Source of the DNA: Arbacia lixula
Taxonomy: Eukaryota > Echinodermata > Echinoidea > Arbacioida > Arbaciidae
NCBI GenBank assembly: GCA_963669155.1
Contig: OZ022582.1
Coordinates: forward strand, 28,465,773 to 28,529,772
Direction: 5' to 3'
Length of the DNA: 64,000 nucleotides
The stretch's first letter is position 1. The number at the start of each line of letters is the position of its first letter. The position numbers were made by a program, and so were the translations under genes. Positions 13,401-22,093 of the stretch are shown piece after piece. A model generated the notes under the pieces. The model worked only from the letters and a program-made list of their open reading frames with translations. It did not search any database and had not been told where the DNA came from.

Positions 13401-15632
13401 ATTTGACGTTGTGAAATCAGTAGTCATGTTTGGCGTTGTGAATTCAGTACTCACGTTCGTTGTTGTGAATTCAGTAGTTATATTTGGCGTTGTGAATTCA
13501 GTTGTCATGTTTTGTGTAGTTGATCCGGTAGTCATGCTTGGCGTTGTGACTTCAGTAGTCATATTTGACGTTGTGAATTCAGTAGTCATGTTCAGTTTTG
13601 TGAATTCAGTAGTCGTGTTCAGCGTTTTAAATTCCGTTGTCATGTTTTGTGTAGTTTGCCAGGTGTCAGTATTCAATTTAAGAGGAAGAGGAGGAGACCA
13701 TTGAAATGTTCTCATTGAAAAAGTAGGCAGAGACGTTTTAGGAGAATTAGTTGAATATTTAAAGGTCGTCATAGAAGCGTGAGACACATTTAAAGTAAGA
13801 GGAGACGATTGTGATGGAGTTTGGGATGAAGTCGTGGAGGTAGTCGTGGGTGGCGATGCAGTTACTGATGCATTTGTTGTCAAAAGAGACGCCGAAGACG
13901 TGGAAGAAAGGATTGTTGTATCTGTAGGAGCGGCAGAGGAATGTTTAGGAGTCATTGTGAGAGAAGACGTCGTTGACGCTGAATTTGGAGAAGCGTTGGG
14001 AGATGATGAAGTAGACACTGTGTTATTTTGAGAAGAGTCTGTTGTAGACTGTGTTGGAGTTGATGAAACCTGGGGTAATGTTTGTGTTGAAGAGAAATAC
14101 TGCGTTGGAGATGGAGCCGTTATATCGGTTGACGTTGAAGGCGTCAGGGTGGAAGTTGAGGAAGATAGAGTGGACTCTTCTGACAAGTCTAGGGTTGGTG
14201 TGGTGGTCTCTGTAGAACTCGAGGAAAGTGAAGTAGTTCCCGTTGTTGCTGAAGAAGACAAAGATGAATTTTGTGTTTGGGAGGATGTTGCATTGGAAAG
14301 CTTGGTAGTCATTTCAGAAGAATTGGTAGCATTGAGTATCGGATCCTCGGTAACTATTTCGCTAGAGCTAGTCGATGTGGAAGTAGAAAAATGGGTAAGA
14401 GTTTGGGTGGGACTAGTTTTTGAAGTAGAACTTTGAAAGACCTGGATGGTAGATTTTGCCAATGTGGTTAGGGCATTAGACGTACTCGACTCATCGCTGA
14501 AAGAGCTTCGAGGGGAAGTTGAATGTGAAGAAGTTGTTTCGGACGAACTATCCCTTGATGGTGACTCCGACGTATCATACATTATGGAGGTGGATAATCT
14601 GGAGGAGAATGCCAAGTCAGTTTCAGCCGTAGACGACGCGAATGCAGTTGATCTCGGAGATAAAAGTGACGAGGAATCTGAAGATTCTGCAGAAAATTCG
14701 GAAGACTGAGACTGTTCTTTCTTCTGTGTGGTAGACGACCCAAATGGAGTGACGTCTGAGGGCGTGGGAGTGCTTGATATGTGCGATGAGAGATGATTAG
14801 TACGGGTTGGTGGATTAGAAATATTGGATGTAGATGCTAAAGACGTTAAAGATTCAGCTGAATTCGTTGAAGAAGCTGAAGAAGAAGTCGATGATTGGGA
14901 TGGATCAGTAACGGAAGAAGACGGGTGAGAAGTCAAAGCCGAATTGGGTGTCGAAATGGTAGATGTTGTTGGTGACGAAGAAGCTGATGGCGTCATGTCA
15001 GGGGAAGATGGAGTTGAAGAAGTATTAGTTGAAGATGTTGTTGTGGACGACTTTTGTGTTGACATTGTTAAAAGTGTTGCGGTGGTTTTGGTTTCCGGTT
15101 GAGTTGTATCACTTGTCATAGAAAAACTTGTGGGAGGTACTGTACTTTGAGACAACCCCGTTGTACCTTCACTTACGACTGGTGAACTGGTTGCCTCAGT
15201 ATTCAGAATAGCTGACTCTGGTTTACTTTGTGGCATTTCATTTGTCGTACCTGGACTTATTGATGTTTTAGGAGTGTAAGTGGTCTCCAATGTTGATGCA
15301 GTGTTTCCCTCATCAGTGACAGTTGTATGAACCGTAACTGCCGAGCTTGTGGCTGTGGTGCTTGTTTGGGTCACACTTGTCGTGTGTGTGGTAGGCAAAC
15401 GTGTTGTTTGCGGAGTTGTAACTTTTAATGTAGTGGGAATTGTCGGAGTAGTTGACAGTGTACCTGTTGTTGCGGCAGGAGCTGTTGTCGGAATCGTTGT
15501 AGCTACACTTTGTGTGGAAGTCGAAATGGTAGTAGACTCCGTTGTCGCTGGCGGAGATGTTGGTGTCGTTGTAGAGGGAGTTGATAACGTTGTCGGTGCG
15601 GTAGTGCTTTTCTGTACTGTCCTCGGTGGGAT
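7440..15632 (-). CDS. DSL-mucin exon 6: giant Ser/Thr mucin exon
   Basis: The acceptor is TACGCCAG|ATC at 15632. The frame is open to the TAG at 7440-7442, giving 2,730 residues in one exon. Order: a Ser/Thr/Pro-rich lead without strict period (15632 to about 13660); nonapeptides of the TTEFTTPNM type (about 13660-12720); nonapeptides of the TTESTTPNV/TTESTTPTM type (about 12720-8400); a short linker; hexapeptides TTVTTP/TTITTP (about 8345-7594); and a tail RSPPCDERTFKC...C...C. N-x-T sequons (NMT, NVT, NIT) occur in many nonamers, so both N- and O-glycosylation are expected. The antisense frames are also open but are shadows of the repeat. Confidence 0.85.
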   Translation of the reverse strand: MPPRTVQKSTTAPTTLSTPSTTTPTSPPATTESTTISTSTQSVATTIPTTAPAATTGTLSTTPTIPTTLKVTTPQTTRLPTTHTTSVTQTSTTATSSAVTVHTTVTDEGNTASTLETTYTPKTSISPGTTNEMPQSKPESAILNTEATSSPVVSEGTTGLSQSTVPPTSFSMTSDTTQPETKTTATLLTMSTQKSSTTTSSTNTSSTPSSPDMTPSASSSPTTSTISTPNSALTSHPSSSVTDPSQSSTSSSASSTNSAESLTSLASTSNISNPPTRTNHLSSHISSTPTPSDVTPFGSSTTQKKEQSQSSEFSAESSDSSSLLSPRSTAFASSTAETDLAFSSRLSTSIMYDTSESPSRDSSSETTSSHSTSPRSSFSDESSTSNALTTLAKSTIQVFQSSTSKTSPTQTLTHFSTSTSTSSSEIVTEDPILNATNSSEMTTKLSNATSSQTQNSSLSSSATTGTTSLSSSSTETTTPTLDLSEESTLSSSTSTLTPSTSTDITAPSPTQYFSSTQTLPQVSSTPTQSTTDSSQNNTVSTSSSPNASPNSASTTSSLTMTPKHSSAAPTDTTILSSTSSASLLTTNASVTASPPTTTSTTSSQTPSQSSPLTLNVSHASMTTFKYSTNSPKTSLPTFSMRTFQWSPPLPLKLNTDTWQTTQNMTTEFKTLNTTTEFTKLNMTTEFTTSNMTTEVTTPSMTTGSTTQNMTTEFTTPNITTEFTTTNVSTEFTTPNMTTDFTTSNTTTEFTTPTMTTESTTQNMTTEFTTSNMTTEFTTPNITTEFTTPDMTTEFTMPNMTTEFTTPNMTTKFTTPDMTTEFTTPDMTAEFTTPNMTTEFTTPDMTTEFTTPNMTTKFATPNISTEFTTQNMTTEFTTPDMTTEFTTPNMTNEFTTQNMTTEFTTPSISTEFTTLNMISDFTTSNMSTDFTTPNMTTEFTTPDMTTESTTPHVTTESTTPKITTESTTPTMTTQSTTPNVTAESTTPTLISQATTPNATAESTTLNMKTGSTTPTLTTESTTRNVSAESTTLNMTTESTTPTMTTESTTPNVTAGSTTPTMTTESTTPTMTTDSTTPNMTTESTTPTMTTESTTPNVANKSTTPTMTTDSKTPNVTNKSTTPTMTTNSTTPNVTTESTTPTMTTDPTTPTMTTDSTTPNVTNESTTPTMTTESTTPNVTTELTTQDMTTEPTTPTGTSESTTPNVTAESTTLNMTTESTTPTMMTESTTSNVSTQSTTQDMTTEPTTPNVTTESTIPNITVESTTPTMSTESTTPNMTTESTTPTMTTESTTPNVTTELTTQDMTTELTTPNGTSESTIPNVTTGSTTLNMTTESTTPTMTGESRTPNVPAESTTPTMSTESTTPNMTTESTTQSMTTESTTPNVTAKSTTLNMTTESTTPTMTNELTTPNVTAESTTPTMTTESTTPNMTTESTTPTMTTESTTPNVTTELTTQDMTTEPTTPNGTSESTTPIVTAESTTLNMTTESTTPTMTTELTTPNVTAESTTPTMTTESTTPNMTTESTTPTMTTESTTLNVSTQSTPQDTTTEPTTPNMTTESTTPTMTAESTTPNVTAESTTLNMTTESTTPTMTTESTTPNVTAESATLNMTTESTTPTMTTESTTPNVTAESTTPTMTTESTTPNMTTESTTPTMTTESTTRNVTAESTTLNMTTESTTQTMTTESTTPNITAESTTPTMTTESTTPNMTTESTTPTMTTESTTRNVTAESTTSTMTTDSTTPNVTNKSTTPTMTTESTTPNVSTQSTTQDMTTEPTTPNVTTESTTLNITAESTTPTMTTESTTPNITTESTTPTMTTESTTPNVSAESTTLNMTTESTTPAMTTESTTPNMTTESTTPTMTTESTTRNVTAASTTPTMTTQSTTPNLTAESTTPTMPTESATPNVTNKSTTPTMTTESTTPNVTTELTTQDMTTETTTPNGTSESTTPNVTAESTTLNMITESTTPNVSTQSTTQDMTTEPTTPNGTSESTTPNVTAESTTLNMTSTTPTMTTESRTPNVTTQSTMQNMTTEPTTPSVTTETTTPNVTVESTTPTITTESSTPNVTAETTTLHLTTESTTPTMTTESVTPNVTTQSTTQDMTTGPTTPNVTAESTTKSTTQNVTAESTTSTMTSESTTPSVTTGSTTLNMTTESTTPTMTTESTTPNATAESTTLNMTTESTTPTMTAESKTPNATAESTTPTMPTQSTTPNVTVESTTPTMTSESTTPNVTTESTTLNMTTESTTPTMTTESTTPNATAESTTLNMTTESTTPTMTAESRTPNVTAESTTPTMSTESTTPNMTTESTTPTLTTQSTAPNVTAESTTPTLTTQSTAPNVTVKSTTPTMTTESSTPNVTAESTTLDLTTASIMPNVTTESTTPTMTTESTTPNVTAESTTPNITTASIATPVMLQQSSTQSKSRTPQNSTTTVTATITATTPTTVTTPTTATTPKTVTTPTTATTPTTATTPTTDTTPTTDTTPTNVSTAATVTIPTTVTTPTTATTPATATTPTTATTPTTVTTPTAATTPTTITTPTTATTPTTTTTPTTATTPTTVTTATTATSLSTVTTPTTVTTPTTATTQTTVTTPTTITTPTTVTTPTTITTPTTVTTPTTVTTPTTVTTPTTITTPTTVTTPTTITTPTTVTTPTTVTTPTTITTPTTITTRTTVTTPTTRSTIKPSTKPPPKRSPPCDERTFKCWFYLSVVCPLTGCRYRPLSDVYYVVDG

Positions 15633-18600
15633 CTGGCGTACAAATAGAGAAAATAGAATAACATGTCCGAAAACGTGTTTTATAACTCACTTGGAAGAAT
15701 GAACAAATGAGCTAGCTAACACACTGACTGACCAAACGTGTAAGCCCTATTATCACATGAAGGTATTCCAGTCTTTGGCATTTTGCTATTTATCATGTGC
15801 GTGGGTGACTTCCTTTTCTATGGACTGACTGACAACTTGAACTTGTCAAGTGATCAATAAGTCAATACATAACTAACACACGATAATATATTCCGCCGTT
15901 CCGCATATCTTGAATTACATCTATTAATTTCACGTTGTGAACCATTTCGCTCGTGGATTACCCCACCAAGGGGGTTAGCTTTCTGGTTAGGTATCATGTT
16001 TATTGGTTAGCCAATGATTAAATATATATTATTTATTTATTTCTTTTTAATCCAGGGTTGTTCTCTCTATTTGGCAACTGCTTTCCACGGAAGCTCTTAC
16101 TCATGTCATCAATCCTTTGTGACACGTGGCACCCTGATCTGACCGTACCCTCTGTCTGCAATGTAGCCCAAAGTAGCCCGCATGGCAGATCTTCTGTCCG
16201 GTAACCGGGTCGCAGTCATAGTGGTCGTAGGGAGCCGGTACGCCGCAGTGCTGTGTGCAGTTCTTGCCGTAGAAGTCATGCAGACAGTACACCTTGTAGC
16301 TAACGCCAAGTCTACACGGGCGACAAATTGAGATCAGGAGTAAACAATTGTGATTGATCGCAACTTAACTTGCGATTGATATCAATCGTAACTCTGTACA
16401 TTAGAGATTGGGGATTGGATTGGATCGATTCGGATCAATCACAACTCCTTATAAGATGTTCCAGGAAATATCTAAAAGTGACCAAGCGGCTGAAATACTT
16501 CAAGAAGCAGGTTTTTTAAAGAAAATAATGGACTTACATGCTCACAAATATATATCTATTTTTCAGTTTATTAGCTGTAATATTAGGGTTAACTATCATC
16601 TGTCATTGCAGCCACAGGAAAAAAAAGAGCTCTTGAAATGTGATAAAGTGTAAACAACATAATGATAAGAAGATGAACAAGACGAACATGAACATAATGT
16701 AAAAGGAGGAGAGAACGGGGACTAGTTATTCCGAAGGTTCGTTATTCCGGAGTTTCGCATACTCCGAAGGTTCGTTATTCCGAAGGTTCGTTCGTCCGAA
16801 AAAGAAATAAGAATCGTTTTTCCGTAGGTTCGTTCATCCGAAACGAAATAAGGTTCGAACCTTATAAACGAATTTGCGGAAAAACGAACGTTATTTCGTT
16901 TTCGGATTAACGAACCTTCGGAAAACGAACCTTATTTCGTTTTCGGATTAACGAACCTTCGGAATAACGAAGCCTATTTTATTTTCGAATTAACGAACCT
17001 TCGTAATATCGAACCTTCGGAATAACGCCACAAATGCTCGGATTATCGAACCTTTTTTCGTTTTCGGACTAACGAGCATCGAAGTGTAGTCAGTTTACGT
17101 GTTTCGGAATTACGACCCTTCGGAATAACGACCCTTCGGAATAACGACCCTTCGGAATAAACGAACCTTCGGAATATCGAACTATAACCGAGAAAACAGA
17201 GGGAAAAAAAAGGGAAAGAAGCAGCAAGGAGGAGAAGTGAAAAGAAATTCAGCGATAGAAAAAAATCCACGGGAAGAAAAACAAGAGGATAACAAAAGAC
17301 AAGAGGGTGACGATAAAGTGTAACAGGACTTAATTTGAAAGAGAGAGAGAGAGAGAGAGAAGTAAAAACAAAAATGATAAAAAGGAGTTAGGAAAGAAGA
17401 AAAAAGAACACAATAAAATTGACAAGAGGTTGATGAAAAACTACAAGAGAAAGGAAAGTAGGATGAAGAGAGAGAGACAGAGAGAGAGAAACAAAGTAAT
17501 TCAAATAAGTAAGAGAAAGAAGCTAAAAGGAGAAATAAAAAAGTATAAACTCTAAACAGTACATAATTACTAGAAAGAATGAAAGGTAGGAAGGGGGAAA
17601 GATATAACCCTACCTAAACAGGCCCTTCTTGACGACGCCAACCTCCCAGTCAGTGTCCACTTCACTCGGCCCCGGCTTGGCCGTGTGCAGGAAAAACGTG
17701 TACTCCACGATGACGTCATCCCTGTCGTATTTGAAGTTGTCTCTGTCGATGATGAATACGCTCACTCTCATCTTACCCTGAATGAAAAGCGGACACAGAT
17801 CAAGAGTGGTTGTGATCTATTCATAATATATACACGAAGTACCAATGATAATGGTAATGAAGATAATGATGATTAACAACAAGTGTATAGCATTTCATGC
17901 ACTTTAGCATTTCACGCACGTTATGCGCATTAGAAAGAAAAGAGATGCGGGACATGGTAAAGATGGTATAAAAGGTAAATACACATGATACGTTATTCCG
18001 AAGGTTCAAATACACCGAAGGTTCGTTATTCCGAAGGTTCGCTATTTCGAAGGTTTGTTAGTCCGAAAACAAAATAAGGTTCGTTATTTCGAGGGTTCGT
18101 TAATCCGAGAAAGAAACAGGGCTCGTTATTCTGAAGGTTCGTTTGTCCGAAAAAGAAATGAGGTTCGTTATTCCAAAGGTCCGTTCGTCCGAAAAAAAGA
18201 AGGTTTGTTATTCCGAAGCTTCGTTTGTCCAAAACCGTAAAAAGGTTTGTGTTATTCCGAAGCATCGATATTCTGAAGGTTCAGACTAAAGAACCTTATT
18301 TCATTTTCGGATTAACGAACCCTCGGGGTAATGAGCCTTACTTCATTTTCGGATTAACGAACCTTCGGAATGACGAACCCTACTTTATTTTCGGATTAAC
18401 GAACCCTTTTTCCTTTTCGGTCTATCGAGCATCCAGGTATAGGCAATTTACGTGTTTCGGAATTACGAACCTTCGGAATAACAAACCTTCAGAATAACGA
18501 ACCTTCGGAATATCCAACTGTAACCGAGAGGGAGAGAGTTGTAAATACATTACGAAAACCACTTATTACGTTGTATTGTGCGGCGATATACGGTGGATGT

Positions 18601-20494
18601 TAGAATGGTGTTGTTTAAGTGTTGTATAGATGCCATCGTGAAGAGCTATTGAATAAGCCGTTTTCGCTATGTATTCATAACTTTATCCCTAACACGCTAT
18701 GATAATCACTTGTAGCTAGTGATTCACTTTCAATTAGTGGAATGCACTCTGAATAGATCAGTTGTTTCTACCCGACAAACCTCGGACAAACTTTTGGGTT
18801 ACCATTAGAAACGTATTGTTCAAAAGACGTGCACCATGAACATACATAACGTAAATGGTCTATTGAAGAAACAAGCGATGGCTGATTGATGGCTGCAAGT
18901 GTGCAGAGTTTTATCGTTTGAACACTGGTTAATTGGATACTAATAAACATTTTGAGGTCAATTGATTTCTGTTAACCGTTTGCTTAACATGTACTTTAAT
19001 AAACACTTGATGTCCACAGTGTCAGAAAATAAAGCAAGTTACTTATATGATGCATTGAGGTGTTTATGGTCAGTGGTCTCGACTTGTTTAATCAGGGGCG
19101 ACGCGTTTCTGGCATCCTACTTTATGCTGTCTCATTTTTTTTAACGAAAGATTGCATTTCCCCAGACTACCGAATGACATCATAATATATAAGCATGTCT
19201 TCTCCTCCAGCACTGCTGCCATTCAAGAAATGATTGTTCCTATGACAAACTTACTGTATATGAAAAACAGCCTAAACTAATTATCTCGTCTGAGATACTG
19301 GAATAGAAATGAAACTGATATTAATGCAACGTGGTCTATTACAAACTTGTTTTAATACAGTTAAATTTATTACGGTTTCATCTTTTTATGAAGTACCAAT
19401 AGCAAAGAAAACAGATTAGGGAGCTGTTGTATCGAATTGGTCAGGGTCATTTGTTGACTGTATTAACGTTTAAAACAGATAACAAAACAAATAAGATTTT
19501 AAAGTACTTTAGAAGTGACTGCTTTTGTAACCATGAACCTGTTATAAAAAATAGTGTCTTGAACTCTGTAATCAAGCCGATTCCCTTGTACGGAACACAG
19601 GCAAGGTGAACATGATGTGACCCTTTGTGGTCACTTTGAGTTAATAGAACATTAACTTAGAAATTCATAATTGTACTCTTAAAGAGGTGAAAAAACTCAA
19701 TTGGAATGGTTGAAAAATTAGTTGGGATGATACGAAATAGTAACACTGGCGCATTAGTCAAAAGGAGCAGTTTCCGCTACTTAATATGTCGATAACATTT
19801 TAGAAAAGTACAACATAGAATCTGATATTTGGCTTAAAAGAAGCAGTATGTGAATTCATATTACAGTAGTCTCAAAATGGATGGGTATTTTTTAGCATAA
19901 ATGTACAGTATCAAGATTTAATTCGTATTCAAAATTAACACAAATCGAGCACCACACGCAGATTGAGCATGTTGAGCCCTCGTCAAACATGAGCCTAGTC
20001 CCCTGCTACCAATTTTAAATCCAAAACTTTCTTTTATCTCGTCCTATCTCATTAAATGTTGCACGAGGCTGTTTTGTTCTGGTTGACCATTATTTGCTAA
20101 GGAGTTGAACAATCCGTTTGATTAGCTGTCAGTGTTCAGAGGCACCTGATTTATCTTAAATTATATTCTGTTTCCCTTTAACCCTTCCTGTGTCATACGT
20201 GCCATTTTTTGTTTACAAGTAAACACATAAGTAGCAATATATGATCTAATGCACATAGTGTTAAGAAGAAAAAAACACATCAAACGCGTAACCAGCCCTA
20301 AAGTCAAGGCTGCCAAGAAATTTGCAATACCAACAAAACCCGCCACGGAAAGTCCCCTTTCGTAAAAACAACAACGATCATGTCATTAATGCACGTGCGA
20401 GACGCGTGTTCGGCCCTTGGCGTGTTCAGTTTGATTTCATATTGAAGGAATGTGTGTATGTGTATGTGTATGTGTGTGTGTGTGTATGTGTGTG

Positions 20495-20577
<83 letters not shown>

Positions 20578-21610
20578 GTGTTTCACCACACGATGCTTGT
20601 TAACAGCCTGCCAACAGGCGGGGATTGAAGGTCATTACAGCATAATCATTAACACGCATCGAGTTTCTTGGCTGTAGGCCCATGCAACCACGCACATTCA
20701 CTGTGGCTGTCAAGGTGCATTAATTACAAGTAAAAGATGCGTTGTAATAATTATTTTCGGACTAATGAACCTTATTTCCAGCATTTTCTATTTAACAAAT
20801 CCTATTTCATGTTCGGAATGACGTACTTATTATCATGATTTTATCATTTTTTTTTTTTTACCAACACCACTACTTCATTTTCTGATTAATGATCCTTTGG
20901 ATGAATGCTCATAAAAAATTATTCATTATACTGCTCATGGAAAACAACGCCAGGCATGCATACATTGATGTGTACTGTTCCAAATGTGTAGAATCCCTTG
21001 GGAGAACGTGGTCTCGACTTGCTTAATTAGAGGCGATGCATTTCTGGCACCCGATTTTACGCTGTCTCATTTTAATCTGAAAGGTAGCATATTCCCGGAG
21101 TACCCAATGACGTCATAATAAAATTTTTCCATCTACCACATATTACCTGTGTCGGAATTCATGAAATGATTGTTTCTATGACAAACTTACTGTATATGAA
21201 AAACAGCCTAAACTAATTACCCCGTCTGCGCTAGAAATGACTGTATGCGATATTTATCGGTAATGCATCGTGAACGTGATTATCAAAAACTTTTAAACAG
21301 TCATGCATATTACAAGGTTTTTACCATATGTAAGCATTATCACCAACTGTCTTGAATATCATTGTTTGTCCTAAGGCTGGAATACTAAAAGCAGATTATG
21401 TCAAGGTATTAAACTGCTTGCTTTGATATAGATGTTGTTTCAACCACTCTTGACATTCCAATTCAAGGATTCACACATACCGAAATAATAAACTGCACGA
21501 ATTGCGTAATACGGAGCAAATGAAGCAGAAAAAGCGCGTGAGAGAGAAAGATTTAGAAACAAATGTAGCAAGAGAGGGCGGAGGGACCAGAGGGAGAACG
21601 GAAGAGAGAG

Positions 21611-21662
<52 letters not shown>

Positions 21663-21811
21663 AGAGAGAAAGTAGTGAAGCTGGGGGGGGGGGGCAGGAC
21701 ATGAAGGCGGGGATCTTACCTCCTAGTGGCGGATGGGTAAGTTGTGGGGTTGAATGATAGGGTTGGAGAGGTGGGGGTTGGGGGTTGGAGGGGGAGTAGA
21801 GAAAGACAGAC

Positions 21812-21899
<88 letters not shown>

Positions 21900-22040
21900 A
21901 GAGAGAAAGTAGTGAAGTTGGGGGGGGGGGGGCAGGACATGAAGGCGGGGATCTTACCTCCCAGTGGCGGATGGGTAAGTTGTGGGGTTGAATGATAGGG
22001 TTGGAGAGGTGGGGGGGGGGGGTAGAGAAAGACAGACAGT

Positions 22041-22093
<53 letters not shown>

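Noticed and set aside
7561-13704. Long + strand open frames rich in Val-Gly (VGVVDSVVM-type repeats)
   Set aside because: They are antisense to the Thr-rich mucin array; a 27- or 18-bp repeat lacking stops in one antisense unit stays open throughout. No domain, signal peptide or splice context.
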